From Metabacillus_B sp050107715 (GTDB taxonomy: Bacteria; Bacillota; Bacilli; Bacillales; Bacillaceae): 64,000 nucleotides of DNA. Below the pieces are notes generated by a model. The model did no database searches. It was not told the DNA's origin and saw only the letters and a program-made list of their open reading frames with translations. The stretch is from positions 1-64,000 of the forward strand of contig NZ_JBNILN010000010.1 of NCBI RefSeq assembly GCF_050107715.1, given 5' to 3'. Each line of letters opens with the position of its first letter. Positions within the stretch are counted from its first letter, which is position 1. Below are positions 26,814 to 35,726 of this stretch, in pieces. The position numbers and the translations under genes are program-made.

Positions 26814-26925
26814 ATACATATGATCAAGATTTGATATAGTATTTTAAGAACAAATTTTAAAGTTACTACGGAATATTATTTAGAATTGTAGTGAACTAAG
26901 AGGATATAAATATTAGGTGATGTAT

Positions 26926-28227
26926 ATGGCAAAAAAAAGAAAAAGTCTTAATGACTTTGCTAAGGCACTAATGTATTTTTGTTTAAAGTTAAAACGAGAA
27001 AATCATTTTCCTGTACCATTAATTAATTATAATGCAACAGATAACTTTTGGGAAAAAATCCAGTGGGATGAAAGATTCCAAGGAATATATTCATTTGAGT
27101 TAGTTGAACTTTTTATTTGTAATTATATGTTAGTGTTTCCTAAACAAACTGTAAACAAGACTGATGTTGAAAATTTCTTAGATGATTTAGAGAGCTACTT
27201 GAAAAATAATTTAGAAGAATATTGGCTAATAGCTCCCTTGACAGGTGCTTTACTCTCTAAGGAAATAATAGTGAGTGATAATTTAATATTCTTAGACGGT
27301 AATAAAGAAGAAGCACAAGAATATTTAAAAAAACTAATTGGAGAAAGGTTTTATAATTATATTACAGAGAAAAGATTTAACACAGATTATAAAGATGTTT
27401 TAATAGCTTATAAAATTAAATGTCAAGCTGAATACATTGGAACGTATTATAATTTCTTTGCATTTTATTTAAACGCATTGGTACATTTATATTATTATGC
27501 AAATGTTTATCCTTATTATGAATATAAAACCAATATTGTAAAATATAGGATGAATAGTACATTTAGTTTACCTTTGAGGAGTTCTGAAAATATGGAGCGT
27601 ATAATATTATCCTCACAACGAAATCCTATGTTACGCGTAGCTAGACATCAAACAGACTGCGAACTAGATCTAAGTTTTTTCGAACATAAAGAAAATCTTA
27701 CAAATTTTATTGAAATGATGAAATACTTACTCAAGGAAATACCCACTCATGACAAATTAATTAACAAATTTTTAAATTCCGTAAAAATTTTTAAATCAGC
27801 TCTCTCTGTTGAAGACAAAGATATATTTACAGGAATTAGTATTACAATAGTATTATTGTCAACTGCTAGTGAAGCATTGTTATTGAAGCATAGTGACATA
27901 AAGAGAGAGAGCCTGAAAGCTATATTTTCCTCTATTTACGAAGGTGATGATTTTTCAAGTAACCAAGTAAAAGAAATTGTAGAAAAAATATATACATTGC
28001 GTTCTGAATTTGTCCATGGGGGTACTTTTACCTATATGGATTTTAATAGTGACTTTTCAGACGGAAATAACACAAGATTACTTAATGATTTTAAAAGAGT
28101 ATTTTGCAAAAGTGTATATCAGATCATAGAGGAAATTTTAAAGTTAAACCCCACAGAACGAACTATAGATTTCTATGAAGAATATATAAATTCACAAAAA
28201 GAAATAATAGATTCCTCGATTGGTTAA
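26926..28227 (+). CDS. HEPN protein (Apea-like)
   Basis: A 433-aa protein with a C-terminal helical domain containing EKIYTLRSEFVHGG (Rx4H) near residue 365. The preceding segment TGISITIVLLSTASEALLLKHS is the hydrophobic helix that commonly precedes HEPN active sites in Apea-like proteins. AGGTGA five bases before ATG 26926 decides the start. It is the last gene of module 3, which ends 300 bp further on at the right core. Confidence 0.65.
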   Translation: MAKKRKSLNDFAKALMYFCLKLKRENHFPVPLINYNATDNFWEKIQWDERFQGIYSFELVELFICNYMLVFPKQTVNKTDVENFLDDLESYLKNNLEEYWLIAPLTGALLSKEIIVSDNLIFLDGNKEEAQEYLKKLIGERFYNYITEKRFNTDYKDVLIAYKIKCQAEYIGTYYNFFAFYLNALVHLYYYANVYPYYEYKTNIVKYRMNSTFSLPLRSSENMERIILSSQRNPMLRVARHQTDCELDLSFFEHKENLTNFIEMMKYLLKEIPTHDKLINKFLNSVKIFKSALSVEDKDIFTGISITIVLLSTASEALLLKHSDIKRESLKAIFSSIYEGDDFSSNQVKEIVEKIYTLRSEFVHGGTFTYMDFNSDFSDGNNTRLLNDFKRVFCKSVYQIIEEILKLNPTERTIDFYEEYINSQKEIIDSSIG

Positions 28228-28385
28228 AAAGAGGATAAAGAAAAGAGCTAGAAGCATAATTAATCAGTATTGCTGTGTTTTTTAATAAAATTTTATAATG
28301 AAACGATTTGGCTGATAATTACCGATGCTTCTTTTCTTCTTATTGTGCAAGGATTATTTGTAATTTAATTAAAAGCGTGAAATAC

Positions 28386-28535
28386 AATGCTAACATTTTG
28401 CTAACGACTTCCCAACGCACTACTATAAAAAACGGTAAATCCTCGTTAAAGATGTTACAGTCAACTACATCAAAAACGTTGATTTACCGCACTTGTTGCA
28501 CTCAACGTTAACAATATTACACTCTAGCAACCTAC
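28386..28535 (+). repeat. Module right-end repeat, copy 2
   Basis: It runs from ATGCTAACATTTTGCTAAC to CACTCTAGCAACCTAC and matches 20907-21045 along its length. It has the same CGGTAAATC (28433-28441) / GATTTACCG (28481-28489) inverted repeat and an extra AACG/CGTT pair. It ends directly at the right core of the island. The rest of 28228-28385 has no gene. Confidence 0.8.
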
Positions 28536-28552
28536 GGGCGGCATGATGTAAT
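28536..28552 (+). other. Right attachment core of the groEL island
   Basis: GGGCGGCATGATGTAAT is identical to the last codons and stop of groEL at 9978-9994. The sequence after it (CACATCATCTGCTTGG and then a terminator) is shared in part with the regions following the groEL fragments at 35710 and 40183, so it is native groEL downstream DNA. Confidence 0.88.
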
Positions 28553-28570
28553 CACATCATCTGCTTGGAA

Positions 28571-28605
28571 AAACGCGAAACCTTTTGAGGTTTCGCGTTT
28601 TTTCT
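28571..28605 (+). terminator. Displaced groEL terminator
   Basis: AACGCGAAACC, a TTTTGA loop and GGTTTCGCGTT form an 11-bp stem followed by TTTTT. It lies 19 bp after the right core, where the groESL terminator would be in an empty site. Confidence 0.88.
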
Positions 28606-28717
28606 TTTATAACAGTACAGCATGCAGGTCTAAATAGGTACAAAACCTGATTGATTGCTTTTGTAATTAGTTTTATGTACTATGGAAAAAAATTAGCTAC
28701 ACTTGGAGGAAAAAACA

Positions 28718-28855
28718 ATGAGCAAGCAATCAATGCCGTCAACAAATAGTGAAGCTGGTGGCTTAGACCTGTGCAGCAACAGTTCATCTGCCCGAGTTCC
28801 AGATCAATGTCTCCAGCCACTTTCATTAAATAAAGGTATAGATCGCTTATGTTAG
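28718..28855 (+). CDS. 45-aa ORF leading into the CNNM genes
   Basis: ATG 28718 follows a strong TGGAGG site and opens a 45-codon frame (MSKQSMPSTNSEAGG) whose stop overlaps the start of the next gene by 7 bp. Low-complexity and not recognised. It may be a leader peptide that couples translation to the transporter-like gene, or a remnant. Confidence 0.4.
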   Translation: MSKQSMPSTNSEAGGLDLCSNSSSARVPDQCLQPLSLNKGIDRLC

Positions 28856-30249
28856 CAGCTGCACTGACTTTACTTCTCGGCATTATCGTCATTCTCGCTA
28901 TCATAGCTGCAAATGGTTATTTTGTAGCCCAGGAATTTGCTTATATGTCTGTCGACCGGGCAAGGTTAAGCGCGCTGGCCGATCAAGGCGATCGTGCAGC
29001 TAAACGTGCATTGGCGGTCACAAAGCGTACATCATTTATGCTTTCTGGATCTCAGCTGGGTATCACGGTTACAGGTCTGCTTGTTGGGTATGTTGCCGAG
29101 CCTCTTGTTGGAGAGAGTTTAGGCGTGCTGCTTGATGGAGCTGGAGTGCCTGCTGCGGTCAGTATCTCGGTTGGCACTGTGCTCGCTTTGGCTGTGTCGA
29201 CAGTTGTGCAGATGATCTTTGGGGAGTTGTATCCTAAAAACCTCGCGATTGCCAATCCCGAACCATTGGCCCGCAATCTTGCCCATTCAACGAATATTTA
29301 CCTTATGGTTTTCGGGTGGTTAATTAAGATTTTCGATCAGGCAGCCAATAAATTCCTGAGGCTTTTAAGAATCGAGCCAGTTCACGACATCGATAGCAGT
29401 GCCAACGCTCGTGACCTTGAGCACATTGTCGCCGATTCCCGTGAAAGCGGTGATTTGCCAAAGGACCTGTCCATTGTACTGGATCGAATCCTGGACTTTC
29501 CGCAGCGCAACGCCGAGCACGCAATGACACCCCGTTCCCGCACAGAGTCTGTTGGTCCGGACATGACCATCGGGAAGATTAGATCCTTGATGGCTAAGGA
29601 ACATACCCGTTATCCGGTTATTAATTCCGATGATGAACCAATTGGCGTTGTACATCTTGGCGATGTATTGGCTTCATCTTCGGCTGAAGATGAACCTGTC
29701 ACTGCGATTATGAGACATCCGCTTGTAGTCCCTACTTTAATGTCACTCCCGGAGGCACTTAAAGCTATGAAGCAATCCAATAACGATCTTGCTTGTGTCA
29801 TAGATGAGTATGGGGGTTTCACAGGAGTATTGACAGTGGAGGACTTGGCGGAAGAAGTGGTGGGTGAAATTTCAGATGAGCACGACAGTGACATGCCAGC
29901 CGTCGTCGAACCACAAGGGGAAGCTTCATGGCAGATGAGCGGAGATGTTCACATCGATGAGGCCGAACGCGAAATCGGTTATCATCTGCCGCGAGGCGAT
30001 TATGAAACAATCGCTGGAATGCTCATTGCACAGTGCGGGCATCTTCCGGCTGTCGATGAAACAATCACGGTTGAGCTGCCACATGACCCGGGTGATCTCG
30101 TTCAAGAGGAACCCGTTCGCCGTTACTTAGCAGCACGGATCATCGAAGTTGACAGATGGGTGCCGACCTTGGTCAACCTCACAATAGATGATTCAGAAAT
30201 GGATAGTGATCCTGAATTGAAGCAGGTAAGGAGGGGGAATAATGACTAA
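28849..30249 (+). CDS. CNNM/CorC (HlyC) family membrane protein
   Basis: A 466-aa protein of the hemolysin-like family now linked to Mg2+/Co2+ export. A DUF21 domain with several membrane spans covers about 1-200 (GSQLGITVTGLLVGYVAEP; GELYPKNLAIANPE). A CBS pair lies at about 210-335 (AMTPRSR, HTRYPVI, VIDEYGGFTGVLTVEDLAEEVVGEI), then a C-terminal CorC_HlyC domain. ATG 28849 overlaps a leader ORF. A paired shorter paralogue follows with an 8-bp overlap. The long/short pair and higher G+C recall actinobacterial operons, which suggests transfer. Confidence 0.85.
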   Translation: MLAAALTLLLGIIVILAIIAANGYFVAQEFAYMSVDRARLSALADQGDRAAKRALAVTKRTSFMLSGSQLGITVTGLLVGYVAEPLVGESLGVLLDGAGVPAAVSISVGTVLALAVSTVVQMIFGELYPKNLAIANPEPLARNLAHSTNIYLMVFGWLIKIFDQAANKFLRLLRIEPVHDIDSSANARDLEHIVADSRESGDLPKDLSIVLDRILDFPQRNAEHAMTPRSRTESVGPDMTIGKIRSLMAKEHTRYPVINSDDEPIGVVHLGDVLASSSAEDEPVTAIMRHPLVVPTLMSLPEALKAMKQSNNDLACVIDEYGGFTGVLTVEDLAEEVVGEISDEHDSDMPAVVEPQGEASWQMSGDVHIDEAEREIGYHLPRGDYETIAGMLIAQCGHLPAVDETITVELPHDPGDLVQEEPVRRYLAARIIEVDRWVPTLVNLTIDDSEMDSDPELKQVRRGNND

Positions 30250-31255
30250 CCCCTTAGTGATAATACCAGTGACAATAATCATCATTCTCATAAGTGCATT
30301 CTTCGTCATCATGGAATTTGCGTTCCTTGGTGCCCGGCGCCATCGACTAGAGGAGGCAGCGGTTAACAGCCGCGGCGCCCGTGCTGCTTTAAAATCAGTG
30401 AATGAACTTACTATCATGCTGGCAGGTGCGCAGTTAGGGATTACAGTATGTACGTTTGCCCTTGGAGCAGTGACTAAACCGGCGGTGGATGCCTGGTTTT
30501 CAGCGGGTTTCGCTGAAACAGGGCTGCCATCCTGGCTGACCGATGGAACTTCTTTTTTCCTATCCTTGCTGATTGTAACGTTTCTGCATCTGGTAATTGG
30601 TGAAATGGCGCCAAAATCCTGGGCGATCTCCCACCCTGAGGTCTCGGCCATTCTGGTTGGCTCGCCTGCACGGATGTTTATCTGGCTGTTCCGCCCGCTG
30701 CTATTATGGGTAAATAGGATAGCGAATCGTCTAGTGAAGGCATCGGGCGTGGAACCTGTCGATTCCGCTGCGGTTGGCGGGCAGGATATTGAAACCATTC
30801 GCCACCTCGTGGATCACTCAGCTAATGTAGGCGCATTGGACGCGTCCATCCGCAAGCCCATTTCAGGCGCGCTTGATTTGGAAACCTTACGTGTCGCTGA
30901 CTTGCTTCCGAAAAAAACATCTGCAACAGCGGTGGAATCAAATGCCACAGCACAGGATGTTCAGAAAGCCACAGAACGTACAGGTCATAAACGCATCCTT
31001 ATTATGGCAGAAGATGAAGGTCCTCCTAAAGTCCTTCATGTTCGCGATACGCTGCTTGAGCCAGCGGACCGGCCTGCAAAGGAACTGGCACGCCCTTCGT
31101 TCGTTCTGCAGCCGGATACCCTTTTATATGAAGCTCTTACAAACATGCGGCGGTCCAGTGAACAGCTGGCCGTGGTTATGGACGGTCCTAAGTTCATCGG
31201 TGTCATCACGATGAATGACGTCTTTCACATTGTGCTCCCGCGCACGAATGATTAA
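30242..31255 (+). CDS. CNNM family membrane protein, short paralogue
   Basis: A 337-aa partner of the upstream gene. It has an N-terminal DUF21 membrane domain (AGAQLGITVCTFALGAVTKPAV; VIGEMAPKSWAISHPE) and a C-terminal CBS pair (GHKRILIMAEDE; AVVMDGPKFIGVITMNDVF). The CorC_HlyC domain is lacking. ATG 30242 follows GGAGGGGG and overlaps the upstream stop. The two proteins probably form a heteromer in the membrane. Confidence 0.85.
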   Translation: MTNPLVIIPVTIIIILISAFFVIMEFAFLGARRHRLEEAAVNSRGARAALKSVNELTIMLAGAQLGITVCTFALGAVTKPAVDAWFSAGFAETGLPSWLTDGTSFFLSLLIVTFLHLVIGEMAPKSWAISHPEVSAILVGSPARMFIWLFRPLLLWVNRIANRLVKASGVEPVDSAAVGGQDIETIRHLVDHSANVGALDASIRKPISGALDLETLRVADLLPKKTSATAVESNATAQDVQKATERTGHKRILIMAEDEGPPKVLHVRDTLLEPADRPAKELARPSFVLQPDTLLYEALTNMRRSSEQLAVVMDGPKFIGVITMNDVFHIVLPRTND

Positions 31256-31421
31256 ACAAAAATCTTGAACGTTAGTAAAAGCATGGGGACGGTCCTCGTG
31301 CTTCCAAAGCAGCAGAAGAACCCTGCTCATGCTTATAAGGCGGTCGTAATAAAAGAAAACACAGCAATGGTTCCCTAACCCTTTCATGATAGGGTTTGAG
31401 AACATCGTTTACTAAATCGAA

Positions 31422-31464
31422 AAGCCTTTCAAGAGTTTATGAACTCTTGAAAGGCTTCTCTTTT
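31422..31464. terminator. Perfect hairpin terminator between convergent genes
   Basis: AAGCCTTTCAAGAGTT, loop TATG and AACTCTTGAAAGGCTT form a 16-bp perfect stem followed by CTCTTTTG. It serves the CNNM operon and possibly the converging CPBP gene. Confidence 0.9.
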
Positions 31465-31543
31465 GTGGTTTTCTGCAGAATCTGGGAAAGGAGCCAAGCG
31501 ATATCGGTTTTTCGTCTATTTCCTCTTCCTAAATTATAGATGT

Positions 31544-32338
31544 TCAAATTAATGAAGTCGCAATTGATGACAGTACAAAAGTTACGTGAGTAGCCATATG
31601 CGCAACCATTGCAGCCTCCAGCCCCTTTTTCCAATAAAGCCATCCATAGATGATCCCGCCCAGGCCATTTAAAAAGATCATTCGGGCAAATATAAGGGGC
31701 GTCATGTCTGCAGCTGCGGCCGTTGCTCCATAATGAGCTAATCCAAAAAGCAGAGCAGAAATGAAGATACCCATCCATACAATAATTGATGAGGGTTGAT
31801 TTTTGCTCCGTTGAAAGATTTTCCAAAGGATAAAGACGAGTAAAGTCATGACCCCCCAGCGAAGCATAAGTTCTTCAGCAATCCCTCCGTACAACAATCG
31901 TGTAGCGAGGTCAAATACTCCTAAAGAAGCTTCCGCATTTGATAAGTGCAGGGCTTCTGGAAGAAAAGGCTGTAGTATGGTGTCTACCGTTATTATGAGG
32001 ACGCCGCCCATCACCCCTAAAAGAGCGGAAATCTTAAAGATACCTCTTACTCGTTGGAACAACGGCTTGCCATATCGATCTTTTTCATAGATAAAAGAAT
32101 GGAATCCCGTTTTTTCAGCTAAAAAATGACCAATGAGAAGGCCGGCGATAATAAGCAGCAGAGGGTTAAGGAGAGTCAGGAGTGCCATTGTTTCAACTGG
32201 AAGTTCTAAGGGAACTCCGAGCTCCTCCAGCTGCCGGGGAAGAAGTTTTATCTGCATGGGCAGCAAGGAAAGGACTGCCAGTACACCAACTAATAGAAAG
32301 AATATGAAAGAGCGCCATGGTTTTCGAGATTTCTGCAT
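31544..32338 (-). CDS. CPBP-family intramembrane metalloprotease
   Basis: A 264-aa membrane protein with about seven hydrophobic segments. CPBP motifs are present: GGIAEELMLRWG (EExxxR), FGLAHY and VAHMATH. GAGGTGA precedes ATG 32338. It lies 47 bp after a DUF1648-type membrane gene on the same strand, so it may belong to the GntR-headed operon. Substrate unknown. Confidence 0.88.
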   Translation of the reverse strand: MQKSRKPWRSFIFFLLVGVLAVLSLLPMQIKLLPRQLEELGVPLELPVETMALLTLLNPLLLIIAGLLIGHFLAEKTGFHSFIYEKDRYGKPLFQRVRGIFKISALLGVMGGVLIITVDTILQPFLPEALHLSNAEASLGVFDLATRLLYGGIAEELMLRWGVMTLLVFILWKIFQRSKNQPSSIIVWMGIFISALLFGLAHYGATAAAADMTPLIFARMIFLNGLGGIIYGWLYWKKGLEAAMVAHMATHVTFVLSSIATSLI

Positions 32339-32385
32339 ATGTTCACCTCATCTTGTAGAGTACAATCATAACTGGCAAGCTATTT

Positions 32386-33501
32386 TTACAACATAAGAAG
32401 TATAGGAATACCCGCTGCTGTTGCAATGATTCCGATTACGAACAGCCATGCTGCCGGCCTTGCAAAATTAACTGTCCAGCCGATCCCAAAGCGTTTTTCC
32501 AAAAATAACGCTTGATCATTTGGATTATAGTAAATTTGACCAAGTTTCCAATGGATATCATCATCTCGATTAATGGAATCTGCTGATGGTCCTCCTCCAG
32601 TCGTTTGAATGCGGCTTCCCCCTTGTCCTGTCGAAAATGAAAGGGCAATCGCGGCTGCCATGATCATCCCGCTGAATACTAAGCTCACTATGGTAACCAA
32701 ATGTTGATTTGCCGGCTGGAAATAGCTCCATTGGATAAATGAAAACATCATCGTTAAAAGGGCTGACGTAAAGAGGAGAAAGAGTGACCATCTTCTTCGG
32801 AACAAGGTAACCTGTTTATAGGATTTTTCTGGATCCTCTGCATTCAACTGCTGCTTTGCTTTTGCAATAATCGTGTTGATAAAGATGAACAGCAGGATGA
32901 GATACGACTGAATGATTGGTAGGATAAAGACAGTGCGATAGCTTTTCTCAACCGACTGGGTCACTTCTCCCGCAAAATTTACTTTCATCGGCAGGACATT
33001 CGGCAGCCGGTCATAAAACAGCGCAGTAAGCAAAGCAGTTACCAGCGTGATCACGAATGGAATGGCATACCAGGCGTTTGAGTAAATAAGCTGCTGTTCA
33101 CGAAAATCTGTGCGCACTAGAACCTTCTGTGTCCTGTCATGCGTCCAATTGGACTCTTTTTTTATTCGCTTCATTTCGTTATGAAATTTCAAATAGATGC
33201 CAAATGAAATAATGATTAGAAGCAAAGTGAAGGCGGCAAATGTTATACTTAGGGATTCTTCATTTGCAGTCAGCATGGATGCAGTCCAAATGAATCCCCC
33301 AACTGAAATAACAGTGACAAAAAGCATAGAACGGACATACTGTTTCCTGATCATTTGTATGGACTCCATATCATAAACCATTTCAGGAATCGACACCCCG
33401 AAACTTTCCGTCTTCCGTGTTAAATAGGGAATACACGTTAAGATAAGCGCAATAGGCAACAAAACAACTGATAAAACAACACTGAGTGTATTGAGAGTCA
33501 T
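32386..33501 (-). CDS. DUF1648/DUF5808 membrane protein
   Basis: A 371-aa protein with about eight hydrophobic segments. The DUF1648 signature appears as RLPNVLPMKVNFAGEV, and the C terminus reads IHWKLGQIYYNPNDQALFLEKRFGIGWTVNFARP, the DUF5808 pattern. These proteins commonly follow small GntR regulators and are linked to cell-envelope stress, with no known activity. ATG overlaps the GntR stop by 4 bp. Confidence 0.82.
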   Translation of the reverse strand: MTLNTLSVVLSVVLLPIALILTCIPYLTRKTESFGVSIPEMVYDMESIQMIRKQYVRSMLFVTVISVGGFIWTASMLTANEESLSITFAAFTLLLIIISFGIYLKFHNEMKRIKKESNWTHDRTQKVLVRTDFREQQLIYSNAWYAIPFVITLVTALLTALFYDRLPNVLPMKVNFAGEVTQSVEKSYRTVFILPIIQSYLILLFIFINTIIAKAKQQLNAEDPEKSYKQVTLFRRRWSLFLLFTSALLTMMFSFIQWSYFQPANQHLVTIVSLVFSGMIMAAAIALSFSTGQGGSRIQTTGGGPSADSINRDDDIHWKLGQIYYNPNDQALFLEKRFGIGWTVNFARPAAWLFVIGIIATAAGIPILLML

Positions 33502-33893
33502 TTTTTATCCTCCTCACTTTGAAATTCATCCAGTACTTCTTGATACAAGGCTGCAATGGACTCGTGTGATAGGTCCTTACACAGGCTCTCCGCTATTATT
33601 GGGCGCAGCGTCTGTTTTAGCGTTTCCTTATATTCGCTGTCTGCTTTCGGTACTCCCTCAGGATGAATAACAACACCCTTTTGCCTGTGAATCTGAATAT
33701 ACCCTTCCTGTTTCAACTGCTGGTACGCCTTATTCACTGTGTGCAAGTTGACCCCAATGTCTGAGGCTAAGGAGCGGACAGACGGCAGCGGGTCATTAGG
33801 ACGCAGCTCGTCTTTAGCAATGCCGATAATGATTTGCTTCACAATTTGCAAATAAATGGCATCCTTTGATTCAAAATTAAGTGAAAAGAGCAA
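33498..33893 (-). CDS. GntR-family regulator (YtrA/YhcF type)
   Basis: A 131-aa short GntR protein. The winged helix is visible: AIYLQIVKQIIIGIAKDELRPNDPLPSVRSLASDIGVNLHTVNKAYQQLKQEGYI. A short C-terminal dimerisation helix replaces the large effector domain. AGAAGG favours TTG 33893 over GTG 33902. It heads the operon with the DUF1648/DUF5808 gene and probably represses it through the palindrome just upstream. Confidence 0.88.
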   Translation of the reverse strand: MLFSLNFESKDAIYLQIVKQIIIGIAKDELRPNDPLPSVRSLASDIGVNLHTVNKAYQQLKQEGYIQIHRQKGVVIHPEGVPKADSEYKETLKQTLRPIIAESLCKDLSHESIAALYQEVLDEFQSEEDKK

Positions 33894-33905
33894 TTGAGAC
33901 ACCTT

Positions 33906-33954
33906 CTCTCTGTTCTATCTGGTATACATATAGTATAACAGATAGAACAGAGAG
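33906..33954 (-). promoter_or_regulatory. GntR autoregulatory operator and promoter
   Basis: CTCTCTGTTCTATCT (33906-33920) and its exact complement AGATAGAACAGAGAG (33940-33954) flank a 19-bp centre. On the minus strand the centre contains TATACT, a good -10. The site lies 12 bp upstream of the GntR start codon. From 33955 to 34323 no gene or clear site is seen. Confidence 0.85.
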
Positions 33955-34323
33955 TCAACGCTTTTACTTGTGCACGGGCATTTTAAACCAGCCCGGTACA
34001 AAGGGATAAAACCCGCAAGTACTGCTAATATGCCGGGATGGTTTTGAATTTCTTTATCAGCCGCCCTATAACTCTCCTTAGCAAAAAAAATCCAAAATCC
34101 TTTCACGGCTGGAAGAGATACAGGAATCAAAAGGTTTTAATCGTACGATTGAGGCTGGAAATCGTATACTTCAGCTTCATTAATATATATTTGAGCAGTA
34201 TTGGTACAGTTCAGCGGATTTTTACGACTTTTCCTTATTCTCCTTTTACTATAGATACAAGGAAGCCAACTTTAAGGTTTTCGTGTAAGATTATTTTTAA
34301 GGAATAAGAAGGGAAATGGTAAA

Positions 34324-35553
34324 ATGAGTTCGATTTCAATGAAGGATCGCATCCACACACTGGATATGATCAGAGGATTTGCGTTGTTTGGAATCTTAAT
34401 AGCAAACATGATTTTTTTTAAGACCCCTGCTTTTAATAGTATGACCAGTTTAGTAGAAGGGGAGAGTCTGCCGGAGGGCGGTTTGAACAGTGTCCTGACC
34501 ATTCTTACTGCGGTGCTTGTTGACGGTAAATTTTATCCGATGTTTTCGATGTTATTTGGACTGGGCTTTTATATTTTTTACACCCGCTTAATGCAGCGAA
34601 ATCTGCCAGCAACAAAATTGTTTATGCGGCGTCTTGTATTTTTACTGTTTCTTGGAATTCTTCACCTTGTGTTTATCTGGTCGGGAGATGTTCTTCATAC
34701 CTATGCCATTACAGGGTTCTTGCTGCCGCTCTTTATTCACCGTTCGCCTAAGGTCATAAAAATCTGGGGAGTTGCCTTATTTATTGCTGGCAGTCTGCTT
34801 TTTACCCTTTTACTGATCGGCAGCGGCTGGGGTACGGAATATATGATTGCGGAAGGATTTGAAACCGTTGAATCCCTTAAGGCAGAAGAACTCACAGTAG
34901 CATCTGTAATGGCAGCAGGCAGTTTCGGAGAAATACTTGAGTATCGATTTTCTAACGAGGTTCTGTTTGTTTTCTTCCAGGTTTTTTTACTGGTCCCGAC
35001 GATTTTGCCGCTTTTTTTAATCGGTCTTTATTTCGGTAAAACCGGGATGTTTGAGGATATTGAGGGAAATATCAAGAGATGGAAGAAGATTTTTTGGCTC
35101 GGGCTTGGCATTGGGGCACCGCTCGTCGGTCTTTCTGAAGCAGTGAAATATAATTTATTTGACTGGCCGCTGTACGTAACTACTCCTGTTGCAGAAGGCT
35201 TAAATATGCTCGGTGGACCGCTTCTTATGCTGTTCTATGTGGCATTGATTGTTCTAGCGACTCGTAAAGCTTCTATTGAAAAGATGCTCATGCCTTTTGC
35301 ATCAGTCGGCCGTATGGCGCTGACCAATTATTTGATGCAATCCATTATTGCGGTGATCATTTTTAATGGCTATGGCTTCGGTCTTTTTGGCCAGTTATCA
35401 AAAACGCAGGGAGTCGGAATCGCCATTGTGATCTATACCGTGCAGGTTGTACTCAGCTACTACATTCTTAAAAAGTTCAATCAAGGTCCGCTTGAATTTG
35501 TCTGGAGAAAGTGGACATATGGAGGAACTGAGAAGCGCTCAAAAGCGGCTTGA
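34324..35553 (+). CDS. DUF418 (YeiB-type) membrane protein
   Basis: A 409-aa polytopic membrane protein. The N terminus RIHTLDMIRGFALFGILIANM and the C-terminal GRMALTNYLMQSIIAVIIFNGYGFGLFG and GPLEFVWRKWTYG are DUF418 hallmarks. Function in the family is unknown, with a transport or envelope role suspected. The last 255 bp are duplicated at 37493-37748. It is followed by a hairpin and a groEL fragment. Confidence 0.88.
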   Translation: MSSISMKDRIHTLDMIRGFALFGILIANMIFFKTPAFNSMTSLVEGESLPEGGLNSVLTILTAVLVDGKFYPMFSMLFGLGFYIFYTRLMQRNLPATKLFMRRLVFLLFLGILHLVFIWSGDVLHTYAITGFLLPLFIHRSPKVIKIWGVALFIAGSLLFTLLLIGSGWGTEYMIAEGFETVESLKAEELTVASVMAAGSFGEILEYRFSNEVLFVFFQVFLLVPTILPLFLIGLYFGKTGMFEDIEGNIKRWKKIFWLGLGIGAPLVGLSEAVKYNLFDWPLYVTTPVAEGLNMLGGPLLMLFYVALIVLATRKASIEKMLMPFASVGRMALTNYLMQSIIAVIIFNGYGFGLFGQLSKTQGVGIAIVIYTVQVVLSYYILKKFNQGPLEFVWRKWTYGGTEKRSKAA

Positions 35554-35564
35554 GGGAAAAGCGG

Positions 35565-35612
35565 AAGAGGCTTCTTGTTAGTTGATAAAACTTTCGAGAG
35601 GCTTCTTTTTTA
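35565..35612 (+). terminator. Terminator after DUF418, integrase-hairpin type
   Basis: AAGAGGCTTCTTGTTAGTT and AACTTTCGAGAGGCTTC with six T resemble the hairpin in the integrase 3' ends. It ends the DUF418 transcript and may be a leftover of another integration event. A similar hairpin also follows tatC at 55894, so it is not diagnostic alone. Confidence 0.7.
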
Positions 35613-35647
35613 ATTAAATTTCTAGGGATCGATAGCAAAGATCAGCA

Positions 35648-35710
35648 GTAGTACCCGACAAGCCAAAAGAAGGCGGCGCCGGCATGCCTGACATGGGCGG
35701 TATGATGTAA
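35648..35710 (+). pseudogene. groEL 3'-end fragment 1
   Basis: AGCAGTAGTACCCGACAAGC, then GAAGAAGGCGGCG and GGCATGCCTGACATGG, ending GGCGGTATGATGTAA, follow the last 30 or so codons of groEL with part of the GGM tail deleted. After the stop, TCACATATCTGCTTGG matches the DNA after the right island core. It marks a former integration boundary. Confidence 0.85.
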
Positions 35711-35726
35711 TCACATATCTGCTTGG

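Noticed and set aside
20905..28552. Retron or other reverse-transcriptase system based on the inverted-repeat sequence
   Set aside because: No reverse transcriptase gene is present; the repeat copies coincide with module right ends.
28606..28717. M-box magnesium riboswitch before the CNNM genes
   Set aside because: The gap is about 110 bp and shows no conserved M-box segments or expression-platform hairpin.
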